Positions 9,301-17,355 of a DNA stretch of 64,000 nucleotides are shown here, in pieces. The notes beneath the pieces are model-generated. The model did no database searches and was not told the origin of the DNA. It was given only the letters and a program-made list of their open reading frames with translations. The stretch lies in NCBI GenBank assembly GCA_910584965.1, contig CAJUDZ010000003.1:124001-188000 (forward strand). Direction: 5' to 3'. The position numbers and the translations under genes are program-made. Each line of letters begins with the position of its first letter. Position 1 is the stretch's first letter. This DNA is from an uncultured Lachnospiraceae bacterium. GTDB taxonomy: Bacteria > Bacillota > Clostridia > Lachnospirales > Lachnospiraceae.

Positions 9301-10284
9301 ATGAATATCCTGATTTTGAGCGCGGGAACGCGGAATAAAATCGTGCAGTATTTTAAAAAAGAAGCAGGCGGGAACGGAAAAATCGTGGCCACGGACTGCA
9401 GCAATCTGGCGCCCGCGGTTTACGATGCGGATCAGTTTTATCTCGTTTCGAGAATTACGGCACCGGGTTACCTGGAACGGATTCTGGAGATCTGTGAAAA
9501 AGAACGGATAGACGGCGTTTTTTCTCTGATAGACCCGGAACTGAGCATATTGGCAAAGGAAAGAGACCGGTTCCTGGCGGTCGGCACGACGCCGGTGGTT
9601 TCCCCCTATGATCTGGTGGAGACCTGTCTCGACAAATACCGGATGTACCGGATGCTGTGCGGAATGCAGATTCCGACAGGAAGATGCTTTGTGGAGAAAG
9701 AGGCTTTCTATGAGGCGGTGGAAAAAGGAGAAATTTCCTATCCGGTTTTTGTGAAACCGGTAAAAGGCAGCGCCAGCATCAACATCAGCAAAGTGGAAAG
9801 CAAAGAGGAGATCGATCTGCTGTTCCGCCTGTACGACGATCTGATGATACAGGAATACATGGACGGACAGGAATATGGCGCCGATGTTTATATCGATATG
9901 ATATCCGGGAAATGCACCTCCATTTTTGTGAAAAAGAAGATCAGGATGCGGGCCGGAGAGACGGACAAATCGGTCTCCGTGAAAGACGAAAAGCTTTTTG
10001 CCATGCTGAAAACATTCGTGGAAAAATGCGGTTTCCGCGGCATGATTGACATTGATATTTTTGAGAAAAACGGGACATATTATCTTTCGGAAGTCAATCC
10101 CCGTTTCGGCGGCGGCTATCCCCATGCCTATGCCTGCGGCGTCAATATGCCCGGACAGGTTCTTGAAAATCTGGCGGGGCGGGAAAATCCGGTCACGATC
10201 GGGCAGTACCCCGAAGGCGTCTGCATGATGAAGTATAACGAGATTGCCGTTCGGGATATGAGCGGAGAAACGATAACAATATAG
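9301..10284 (+). CDS. ATP-grasp ligase-type protein
   Basis: A 327-residue ATP-grasp protein resembling the synthase domain of carbamoyl-phosphate synthase and PylC-like ligases. The N-terminal pre-ATP-grasp Rossmann part (MNILILSAGTRNKIV) is followed by the ATP-binding lysine strand YPVFVKPVKGSAS, the IQEYMDGQEYGADVY segment and the metal-binding EVNPRFGGG (Glu-x-Asn). Such enzymes form amide bonds through an acyl-phosphate. ATG at 9301 starts the conserved fold. An ATG at 9274, overlapping the previous stop as ATGA, is possible but lacks a good binding site. In this position it could join an amino or carboxylic acid to the 4-amino sugar, replacing the missing acetyltransferase; this is inference. 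Confidence 0.8.
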   Translation: MNILILSAGTRNKIVQYFKKEAGGNGKIVATDCSNLAPAVYDADQFYLVSRITAPGYLERILEICEKERIDGVFSLIDPELSILAKERDRFLAVGTTPVVSPYDLVETCLDKYRMYRMLCGMQIPTGRCFVEKEAFYEAVEKGEISYPVFVKPVKGSASINISKVESKEEIDLLFRLYDDLMIQEYMDGQEYGADVYIDMISGKCTSIFVKKKIRMRAGETDKSVSVKDEKLFAMLKTFVEKCGFRGMIDIDIFEKNGTYYLSEVNPRFGGGYPHAYACGVNMPGQVLENLAGRENPVTIGQYPEGVCMMKYNEIAVRDMSGETITI

Positions 10285-10324
10285 ACGATACGGCAGTAAA
10301 GATCGCATACGAGGGAAAACGGAT

Positions 10325-11407
10325 ATGGGCAGAGTACTGGTTCTGATCAATTCTTCCGGCGGGCTTTTTGATTTCCGGAACGAATTTGTGGAAGCATTAT
10401 TAAAAGATCATCAGGTTTTTGTCAGCGTGCCGGATGATGTAAAAACGAAAGAACTGACGGACGAGGGATGTCAGATCATCAAGACCCCGATTAACCGCAG
10501 GGGAATCAATCCGGTCGAGGATTTAAAATTATACCGGACATACCGCAATATGATGAAGGAATTAAAGCCCGATCTGGTTGCGACCTATACGATCAAGCCA
10601 AACATTTACGGCGGCTTCTGCGCGGGCAGGATGAAAATTCCCTACATCACGACGATCACCGGGCTGGGCGGTGCGTTTGACCGGACAGGCTTTTTATTAT
10701 GGCTGATCATTCGTATGTACCGGGCCGGCATGAAAAAGGCGGCCTGCGTTTTTTTCCAGAACGAGGAAAACAGAAGCATTTTTCGGAATTTCGGCATTGT
10801 GGGCCAAAAAGATAAACTGGTCATGGGTTCCGGCGTCAGTCTGCCAAGACATCCGTATGAACCCTATCCCGAACGGGAGGAGACGCATTTTCTGTTCGTC
10901 GGCCGCGTCATGAAGGAGCGGGGCATTCTGGAATTTCTCGGAGCCGCGAAGAAACTGCACAGCGATAAAGTGTTTTTTGACATTCTCGGTTACTGTGATG
11001 AAGATTATCAGGATATGCTGGCGGAACTGGAGAAAGAAGGCGTAATACATGAACTCGGTTTCCATACCCAGGTGCATCCCTATCTGGCGGATGCAAGCGC
11101 CGTTGTCATAGCATCCTTTCACGAAGGCATGTCCAACGCGCTGATCGAAGCGGCGGCTACCGGAAGACCCGTGATCGCATCCAATATCAGCGGCTGTATG
11201 GAGGCGTTCGAAGAAGGACGGACGGGCTTCGGCTTTACGCCCGGAAATGTGGACGAACTGGTTCTCGCAATGAAAAAATTTCTTAATTTGTCCTACGAAG
11301 AACGGGCCGCTATGGGCCGGGCCGGACGCGAGAAGATGGAAAGGGAGTTTGACAGGAAACTCGTGACGGGAGCGTATATGGAGGAAGTCGGGAGGATACT
11401 GGGTTGA
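10325..11407 (+). CDS. GT4 glycosyltransferase, PglA-like
   Basis: A 360-residue GT-B glycosyltransferase. The N-terminal domain has YTIKPNIYGG and PYITTITGLGG, hallmarks of PglA-type enzymes that add a HexNAc to undecaprenyl-diphospho-bacillosamine. The C-terminal nucleotide-sugar domain contains FVGRVMKERGILEF and the donor-binding EGMSNALIEAAATGRPVI. ATG at 10325 has GAGGG nine bases upstream. Its place right after the phosphoglycosyl transferase block fits a role as second-sugar transferase on the cytoplasmic side. The HexNAc donor is inferred from family resemblance only. Confidence 0.82.
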   Translation: MGRVLVLINSSGGLFDFRNEFVEALLKDHQVFVSVPDDVKTKELTDEGCQIIKTPINRRGINPVEDLKLYRTYRNMMKELKPDLVATYTIKPNIYGGFCAGRMKIPYITTITGLGGAFDRTGFLLWLIIRMYRAGMKKAACVFFQNEENRSIFRNFGIVGQKDKLVMGSGVSLPRHPYEPYPEREETHFLFVGRVMKERGILEFLGAAKKLHSDKVFFDILGYCDEDYQDMLAELEKEGVIHELGFHTQVHPYLADASAVVIASFHEGMSNALIEAAATGRPVIASNISGCMEAFEEGRTGFGFTPGNVDELVLAMKKFLNLSYEERAAMGRAGREKMEREFDRKLVTGAYMEEVGRILG

Positions 11408-11497
11408 GAAAGTTTTGATTTTTAACTGTGGATTTTAATAAAAAGAACAGGCATAATGAATGGATACCGTGCACATCAGGAAGGAGATCAAAGAATC

Positions 11498-12814
11498 ATG
11501 AATCTGTATGAAAAGATCGTAAAAGGTGAGGAAAAAATATCGCTGGTAGGCCTTGGGTATGTGGGAATGCCGATTGCGGTGGCGTTTGCAAGAAAGGTCA
11601 AAGTCGTTGGTTTTGACCTGAACGAAGCGAAAATTAGTCTGTATAAGAGCGGCATCGACCCGACAAAGGAAGTCGGAGATGAAGTCATCCGCAGTACGGC
11701 GGTGGAGTTTACGGCTGACGCTTCCCGGTTAAAAGAGGCGAAGTTCCATATTGTGGCCGTGCCGACGCCCGTTAAGAGCGACCACACGCCCGACTTGTCC
11801 CCGGTGGAGGGCGCCAGCCATATTTTGGGACAGAATCTGACAAAAGGTTCCGTCGTTGTCTTTGAATCGACGGTTTATCCGGGTGTGACGGAAGATATCT
11901 GCGTGCCGATTCTGGAAAAAGAATCCGGGTTAAAATGCGGCGTTGATTTTAAGATCGGTTATTCGCCGGAACGTATCAATCCGGGCGACAAAGTACATAG
12001 GCTGGAGACAATTACGAAAATCGTATCCGGTATGGACGAAGAGACGCTCGATACGGTTGCGAAGGTGTATGAGCTTGTCGTGGAGGCCGGTGTGTACCGT
12101 GCGGAATCTATCAAAGTTGCGGAAGCGGCGAAGGTAATCGAGAACAGTCAGAGGGATATCAATATTGCGTTTATGAATGAACTTTCTATCATCTTTCATA
12201 AGATGGATATCGACACGAAAGCAGTATTAAAGGCGGCAGGCACGAAGTGGAATTTCTTAAACTTCATGCCCGGGCTGGTAGGAGGGCACTGTATCGGCGT
12301 TGACCCTTATTATCTGACTTATAAGTCGGAAGAACTCGGTTATCATTCCAGAATCATTCTGGCGGGCCGGCGTATCAACGACGAGATGGGCAAGTATGTG
12401 GCGGAAAGCCTTGTCAAAAATCTGATTAAAGCGGATATTCCGGTCAAGACCGCAAAGGTGGCGATTCTCGGCTTTACGTTCAAGGAGAACTGTCCGGATA
12501 CGAGAAATACGAAAGTGATCGATATTTATAACGAGCTGGGCGAATACGGCATCTGTCCGCTTGTCGTAGATCCGGCCGCGGACGCGGAAGAAGCAAAACG
12601 GCTTTATGGACTTGATTTCGGCAGGATGGAAGATATCCGTGAAATGGATGCGGTTATCATCGCGGTGGCTCACGATGCGTTTTTGAATCTCGGAAAAGAA
12701 GAACTGAACGGATTTTTTAAAGCGGAAAATGCAAAGAAGGTGCTCGTGGACATCAAAGGACTGTTAAACAGGGACGAATACCTGACGGAGGATTATTTGT
12801 ACTGGAGGCTGTAA
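11498..12814 (+). CDS. UDP-N-acetylhexosamine dehydrogenase (TviB/WbpO/WbpA type)
   Basis: A 438-residue UDP-glucose/UDP-HexNAc dehydrogenase family protein. It has the NAD loop GLGYVGMPIA at the N terminus, a central helix domain and the catalytic cysteine Cys265 in GGHCIGVDPYYLT. The C-terminal substrate domain contains ILGFTFKENCPDTRNTKV. The expected reaction is double oxidation of C6 of UDP-HexNAc to the uronic acid with two NAD. I use ATG 11498 (AAGGAG eleven bases upstream), because the fold begins there and the upstream ATG at 11456 has no binding site. A TviC-like epimerase at 16370 would complete a UDP-GalNAcA route. The AsnB-type enzymes downstream could amidate such a uronic acid. 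Confidence 0.92.
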   Translation: MNLYEKIVKGEEKISLVGLGYVGMPIAVAFARKVKVVGFDLNEAKISLYKSGIDPTKEVGDEVIRSTAVEFTADASRLKEAKFHIVAVPTPVKSDHTPDLSPVEGASHILGQNLTKGSVVVFESTVYPGVTEDICVPILEKESGLKCGVDFKIGYSPERINPGDKVHRLETITKIVSGMDEETLDTVAKVYELVVEAGVYRAESIKVAEAAKVIENSQRDINIAFMNELSIIFHKMDIDTKAVLKAAGTKWNFLNFMPGLVGGHCIGVDPYYLTYKSEELGYHSRIILAGRRINDEMGKYVAESLVKNLIKADIPVKTAKVAILGFTFKENCPDTRNTKVIDIYNELGEYGICPLVVDPAADAEEAKRLYGLDFGRMEDIREMDAVIIAVAHDAFLNLGKEELNGFFKAENAKKVLVDIKGLLNRDEYLTEDYLYWRL

Positions 12815-12816
12815 AT

Positions 12817-13560
12817 ATGGGCAGAAAAATCGCTGTCCGAATGGATGATATTACGCCGGATATGAACTGGGAAAACTTCCGTTTTTTTCAGGATTTGTTT
12901 GAAAAAGCGGGTATCACGCCTCTGCTCGGCATCGTGCCGGAGAGCCGGGATAGGAAACTGTGTTGTGAAAATCCTCATGAAGATTTTTATGAAGTTATGC
13001 GCAGGTTAAAAGAGCAGGGGTATTGTTTTGCCATACACGGCTGTTATCATCTGTATACGACGAAACGCGGCGGCCTTTTTCCGCTGAATAACAGTTCCGA
13101 ATTTGCGGGAGTTCCTTATGAAAAACAGAAAGAGATGCTTTGCTTTGGAAAAAGAAAACTGAAAGAGCAGGGCATCGATACGGATATTTTCATGGCGCCG
13201 GCGCACTCTTATGATAAAAATACGCTCCGGGCGCTGAAAGAACTCGGCATCACAAAAGTGACGGACGGATTCGGGAAGGAGCCCTATCTGTACAAAGGGC
13301 TTACTTTCTACCCCATTTCTTTCCTGCTCGGCCGCAGCCTGAAAGGGAAAGGCGGCGTAACCACGCTGGTACTCCATGCAAACACGGTGACGGAGGCGGA
13401 CAGGGACCGGTATCGGAGAATTTTCGAAGAATATGGGAAAAATATGATTTCCTATTCGGAATATCTGGAAAGAACGCCTGTCAGAAGAAGGCCTCCGGGA
13501 AGAATTTTGGAATATCTGCTGGCGAAAGGAAAATTTCTGGCCGGCCGTATCCGCCGGTGA
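12817..13560 (+). CDS. DUF2334-type polysaccharide deacetylase-like protein
   Basis: A 247-residue protein with the NodB-like fold of DUF2334. It begins with RMDDI (Asp10/Asp11, the metal-binding aspartates), then HGCYH (His74, His78), and later MAPAHSYDKNT, corresponding to the proline/arginine motif region. It starts two bases after the dehydrogenase stop, with GGAGG eight bases upstream, so the two are translationally close. There is no signal peptide, so it probably acts in the cytoplasm on a nucleotide sugar or lipid-linked sugar, for example removing an N-acetyl group. Activity and substrate are not certain. Confidence 0.8.
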   Translation: MGRKIAVRMDDITPDMNWENFRFFQDLFEKAGITPLLGIVPESRDRKLCCENPHEDFYEVMRRLKEQGYCFAIHGCYHLYTTKRGGLFPLNNSSEFAGVPYEKQKEMLCFGKRKLKEQGIDTDIFMAPAHSYDKNTLRALKELGITKVTDGFGKEPYLYKGLTFYPISFLLGRSLKGKGGVTTLVLHANTVTEADRDRYRRIFEEYGKNMISYSEYLERTPVRRRPPGRILEYLLAKGKFLAGRIRR

Positions 13561-13649
13561 CGCATTTTGAGGGCACACCGGGACGGACAGGCTTTTTCGG
13601 CCTGAGAAGCGCCGGAAAGTGAAGGAAACGGCGGAGAAAGGGGCAGATT

Positions 13650-14765
13650 ATGGAAAAACCGATACGGATACTGCATGTGCTGGGGGGCGTCGGGCTGGGC
13701 GGTGCGGAAAGCCGGATTATGGATTTATACCGGTGCATCGACAGGGAGAAAATACAGTTTGATTTTCTTGTTCACCAGGATAAGCCGGGGTATTATGAAG
13801 AGGAAATCAGGATGCTGGGAGGGCGGCTTTACCGCGTTCCCCGTTTTCGGTTAATCAATATTCTGGAATACCGAAAGGCACTGCGGGAATTTTTCGGGAA
13901 ACATCATGATTTTCGGGCGGTGCACGGGCATATGACGAGCACGGCGGCCATTTATCTGCCCATCGCGCGAAGCTGCGGGATTCCCGTAACGATTGCCCAT
14001 GCGAGGAGCGCGGGCGTGGATAAGGGCGCTAAGGGTGCGGCTACAAGGCTGCTTCGGCTCCCTCTGCGGAAAAAGAGCGGCTATATGTTCGCCTGTTCCA
14101 AGCTTGCGGCCGAGGCGGTTTTCGGAAAGAAAAATACGCTTGCGGGAAACGTGAAGATCGTACCCAATGCCATCGACGCCGGAGCCTTTCGTTTCAACGG
14201 GGAAATGCGGGAGAAGATGCGGCGGGAGCTGGCGCCGGAAGGGCGGTTTGTGATCGGGCATGTGGGGAGGTTCCACTATGCCAAGAATCACGAATATCTG
14301 CTGGAGGTTTTCGCGGAAATTGTAAAAAGACAGGACAATGCGCTGCTGCTTCTTCTGGGAGAAGGGGAGCGCATGGAAGAGATGAAACAAAAAGCAGCTT
14401 CGCTCGGCATTGCGGATAAAGTGCGTTTCTGCGGCAATCAGAAAGAAACCTGGAATTATTATCAGGCGATGGACTTTTTTGTTTTTCCGTCCCGGTTTGA
14501 GGGACTTCCCGGAACGGTGATTGAGGCGCAGAGCGCCGGCCTCCGCTGTCTGATCTCGGACGCCGTTACAAAAGAGTGCATTGTGACGGAGCTGGCAGTC
14601 AGCAGAAGCCTTGCGGACAGCCCGGCAGAATGGGCGGAATATGTGCTTGCGAACCGGGACTATGAGAGAACGGACCGGTATGGACAGATTCGGTCCGCCG
14701 GATTTGACGTGCGGGAGCAGGCGAAGTGGTATGAACGGTTTTATCTGAGCGGGAACGCGGAATAG
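13650..14765 (+). CDS. GT4 glycosyltransferase
   Basis: A 371-residue GT-B enzyme. The N terminus ILHVLGGVGLGGAESRIMD has the usual glycine-rich acceptor-domain loop. The C-terminal half has IGHVGRFHYAKNHEYLLEVF and the donor motif FEGLPGTVIEAQSAG (E-x7-E type), as in GT4 retaining transferases. ATG 13650 follows a GGAGAAAGGGG ribosome binding site. It probably adds one sugar to the growing lipid-linked chain on the cytoplasmic face; donor and linkage cannot be read from sequence. A small CAGGC/GCCTG hairpin at 13588-13604 lies in the gap before it. Confidence 0.85.
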   Translation: MEKPIRILHVLGGVGLGGAESRIMDLYRCIDREKIQFDFLVHQDKPGYYEEEIRMLGGRLYRVPRFRLINILEYRKALREFFGKHHDFRAVHGHMTSTAAIYLPIARSCGIPVTIAHARSAGVDKGAKGAATRLLRLPLRKKSGYMFACSKLAAEAVFGKKNTLAGNVKIVPNAIDAGAFRFNGEMREKMRRELAPEGRFVIGHVGRFHYAKNHEYLLEVFAEIVKRQDNALLLLLGEGERMEEMKQKAASLGIADKVRFCGNQKETWNYYQAMDFFVFPSRFEGLPGTVIEAQSAGLRCLISDAVTKECIVTELAVSRSLADSPAEWAEYVLANRDYERTDRYGQIRSAGFDVREQAKWYERFYLSGNAE

Positions 14766-14839
14766 AAGAAATCATTACGGGAAACAATTGCGGAACGGAT
14801 TGCAGAAAGCATAAATCATACGATTGCGGAAAGGCGCGG

Positions 14840-16207
14840 TTGGGAAAGGACATGGGGGAACCATTGACAAAAGAGCGCATCAGATCAGTTGGCATTTTCA
14901 TCATTTTACTGCTGTTTTTTCTGGGGATGTTTGCGGCATACGGCGTCGGCGTTTATAACGATTCCGAACAGTATATCACAATGCACATTCACAGGGAACC
15001 GCTGTACCCTCTCTTTCTGTCCTTTTTCAGGCTGCTGGCCGGACCGGAGACCGGGCTTTTGCTGGCCGCGCTTGTGCAGAATATACTGGCGGCCTGCGGA
15101 ATCTTTTTTCTGATAGAATATCTGGCGAAGAAATTTTCTCTGCATTTTGCGGGAGAACTTTTGCTTCTTGCGCTGGAACTTGCACCCCATCTTGTAACCA
15201 AATATGTTTCGGCGCTCGGTATTTTTCTGGAAAATTCGATTATGAGCGAGGCGCTCTGCATCCCGCTTTTTCAGTTCTTCCTGCTGTTTACGTTGCGAAT
15301 GATATTTGAAAAAAAGAAGACGGATATGGTGTGGAGCCTTGTGTTTGCATATCTGCTTTCGATGACGAGAGGACAGATGATGACGACGATCCTGATCTGG
15401 CTCGTGGCGGCGGCTCTGGGGCTGCTGTTTGAAAAGCAGTACCGGAAGCTTTTCATCCCGGTGCTGGCGGTCATCTGCGTTTTCGGCCTTCGGAGTCTGA
15501 CAGTGCATACTTATAACTATTTCGTGACAGGCTATTTCATGGGAAACACATACGGTCAGGTCAATACGCTGACGAACGTGATCTATGCCTGCGACAGGGA
15601 AGACGGGGCGGTTTTTGCGGAAGGAAGCCTGGAGCGGGCGTTCTTCGATACCTTTTATGAGGAGGCGGATGCCCTCGGAGCGAATTACCGCTATGCGAAG
15701 GATGCGCCGGAAGGCGAGACCGCTTATTTGGAAGAGCATCACGATCTGCTGAAATTTCAGGTGCTGGAAAGCAATCTGTCCAGATATTATTTCGGACTCG
15801 GAAAAGTGGATTATTACCAGCAGAGCCGGATGTCAGACGAAATGGCGGGCAAAATGCTGCGGAAACTGCTTCCGGCCTGTTTCGGCCAGTGGTTTTATGA
15901 TTATCTGCTGCTTTGCAGGAACGGTTTTATCCGAAGCATTGCGGTCGTAAACAGATGGATTAACTGGGCGGCGCTCGCAATCTACTTCGCGGCGGCGGCT
16001 CTGACTGTTATCGTGTTCGGAAAAAACAGAAAGAGCGGCGCGGCGCGCGTGATGGGACTCGCGCTGCTGTTCATCGCGGCCAACGTATGCGCGACGTCCC
16101 TGACGATCATGTGTCTGTCGCGGTATATGATCTACGGATTTTCCATTTTTTATATGGCATTCTTTCTGCTTGCGGCGGAGTTTGTGCGTGGAAAACTGCG
16201 GCGGTGA
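14840..16207 (+). CDS. GT-C-like polytopic membrane protein
   Basis: A 455-residue membrane protein with about ten predicted hydrophobic segments. After the first helix an outer loop carries VGVYNDSEQYI and then HREPLYPLFL, the position where GT-C enzymes keep a catalytic acidic residue and the HxPLYP-like acceptor motif. A soluble outer loop (about 245-350) precedes the last helices. I start at TTG 14840, which has AAAGG five bases upstream. ATG 14852 is the alternative, but its GGAAAGGA is too close. It probably transfers a sugar from a polyprenyl-phosphate donor at the outer face, or modifies the polymer. I do not recognise a narrower family. Confidence 0.6.
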   Translation: MGKDMGEPLTKERIRSVGIFIILLLFFLGMFAAYGVGVYNDSEQYITMHIHREPLYPLFLSFFRLLAGPETGLLLAALVQNILAACGIFFLIEYLAKKFSLHFAGELLLLALELAPHLVTKYVSALGIFLENSIMSEALCIPLFQFFLLFTLRMIFEKKKTDMVWSLVFAYLLSMTRGQMMTTILIWLVAAALGLLFEKQYRKLFIPVLAVICVFGLRSLTVHTYNYFVTGYFMGNTYGQVNTLTNVIYACDREDGAVFAEGSLERAFFDTFYEEADALGANYRYAKDAPEGETAYLEEHHDLLKFQVLESNLSRYYFGLGKVDYYQQSRMSDEMAGKMLRKLLPACFGQWFYDYLLLCRNGFIRSIAVVNRWINWAALAIYFAAAALTVIVFGKNRKSGAARVMGLALLFIAANVCATSLTIMCLSRYMIYGFSIFYMAFFLLAAEFVRGKLRR

Positions 16208-16257
16208 CGGAGGCGGAGGAAACAGCGTTTCTGGGCGGAGATCCCGTCAGCCCTTTG

Positions 16258-16273
16258 AAAGCCCCGCGGCTTT
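16258..16273 (+). terminator. Possible intrinsic terminator hairpin
   Basis: AAAGCC and GGCTTT form a six-base stem around a four-base loop just after the GT-C-like gene, and extra pairing extends the base of the stem. The T run after the stem is very short, so termination may be weak. It lies 14 bases before the -35 of the next promoter, which makes an operon boundary here plausible. Confidence 0.35.
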
Positions 16274-16286
16274 TCGAATGAAATCA

Positions 16287-16315
16287 TTGTACATCGCGCA
16301 GAATTAGTATATAAT
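16287..16315 (+). promoter_or_regulatory. SigA-type promoter
   Basis: TTGTAC (16287-16292), a 17-base spacer and a perfect TATAAT (16310-16315). It lies in a true intergenic gap, 54 bases before the epimerase start. It probably drives the block that contains the epimerase, the first formyltransferase and the Dlt-like genes. Confidence 0.8.
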
Positions 16316-16369
16316 CAGTTAGGAAAAAGAACGGGAAATTGCCGCGAAGGCGGCGGAATGGGAGTAATT

Positions 16370-17344
16370 ATGGGATTTCGTGATTTAACATTTGAAAAAG
16401 GCAGTGTATTCCTCATAGGAGGGGGCGCGGGCTTTATCGGCTCCAACCTCTGTGAAGCGCTGGTTGATATGGGATATACGGTGCGCTGTCTGGATAATCT
16501 TTCCACGGGAAAATTTGAAAACATTGCACCCCTGACCGAAAAGGAAAACTTTACCTTTATCAGGGGAGATATCCGGGAACTGGATACCTGTATGGAAGCG
16601 TCAAAGGGCGTCACTTATGTGATGAATCAGGCGGCATGGGGGAGCGTGCCGCGCAGCATCGAAATGCCCCTTTTATATGAAGAAATCAACATCAGAGGAA
16701 CGCTTAACATGATGGAGGCGGCCAGACAGAACGGCGTGAAGAAATTCGTGTATGCGTCCTCTTCTTCCGTTTACGGCGATCATCCGGTACTGCCCAAGAA
16801 AGAGGGGCAGGAAGGAAAAGTCCTTTCTCCTTATGCGCTGACGAAAAAAGTGGACGAGGAATACGGAAGGCTTTATAAGGAACTGTATGATCTGGACACA
16901 TATGGACTTCGTTATTTTAACGTATTCGGACGCCGTCAGGATCCGGAAGGCATGTATGCGGCGGTTATTCCGAAATTTATCAGACAGCTTATGAACGATG
17001 AAGTGCCGACCATCCACGGAGACGGAAAACAGTCCAGAGATTTTACTTATATCGATAATGTGATCGAGGCGAATCTGAAAGCATGTCTCGCATCTTCCGG
17101 GGGCGCCGGACAGGCTTTTAACATCGGCGCGGGCGGAAGGGAATTTCTGATCGATATTTATTACGATCTGTGCGAAGCGCTCGGCAAAAAGACGGAGCCG
17201 AATTTCGGTCCGCCGAGAAAAGGTGATATCCGGGATTCCAATGCGGATATTTCGAAAGCGAAAGAACTTCTCGGTTATGCGCCGGAGTTTGATTTCAAAA
17301 AAGGCATCGAACTGGCGATTGACTGGTATAAGGAGAATTTATAA
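16370..17344 (+). CDS. UDP-N-acetylhexosamine 4-epimerase (TviC/WbpP type)
   Basis: A 324-residue extended short-chain dehydrogenase/epimerase. The NAD loop is GGGAGFIGSN, YASSSSVYGDHPVLPK carries the catalytic serine/threonine region, and YALTK holds the Tyr155-x3-Lys159 pair. VPRSIEMP and RQDPEGMYAAVIPKF match WbpP/TviC-type enzymes that interconvert UDP-GlcNAc(A) and UDP-GalNAc(A). GGGAG lies five bases before the ATG at 16370; another ATG at 16358 is less well placed. It is the first gene behind the promoter at 16287. Together with the dehydrogenase at 11498 it could supply UDP-GalNAcA. Confidence 0.9.
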   Translation: MGFRDLTFEKGSVFLIGGGAGFIGSNLCEALVDMGYTVRCLDNLSTGKFENIAPLTEKENFTFIRGDIRELDTCMEASKGVTYVMNQAAWGSVPRSIEMPLLYEEINIRGTLNMMEAARQNGVKKFVYASSSSVYGDHPVLPKKEGQEGKVLSPYALTKKVDEEYGRLYKELYDLDTYGLRYFNVFGRRQDPEGMYAAVIPKFIRQLMNDEVPTIHGDGKQSRDFTYIDNVIEANLKACLASSGGAGQAFNIGAGGREFLIDIYYDLCEALGKKTEPNFGPPRKGDIRDSNADISKAKELLGYAPEFDFKKGIELAIDWYKENL

Positions 17345-17355
17345 AGGAGAAAAAC

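Noticed and set aside
11404..11443. Promoter before the UDP-HexNAc dehydrogenase gene
   Set aside because: The region is AT-rich with TTGATT, but no -10 of acceptable quality is found at a 16-18 base spacing.
13588..13604. CAGGC/GCCTG hairpin as a terminator
   Set aside because: The T run is in the loop, not after the stem, so it cannot work as an intrinsic terminator in this orientation.
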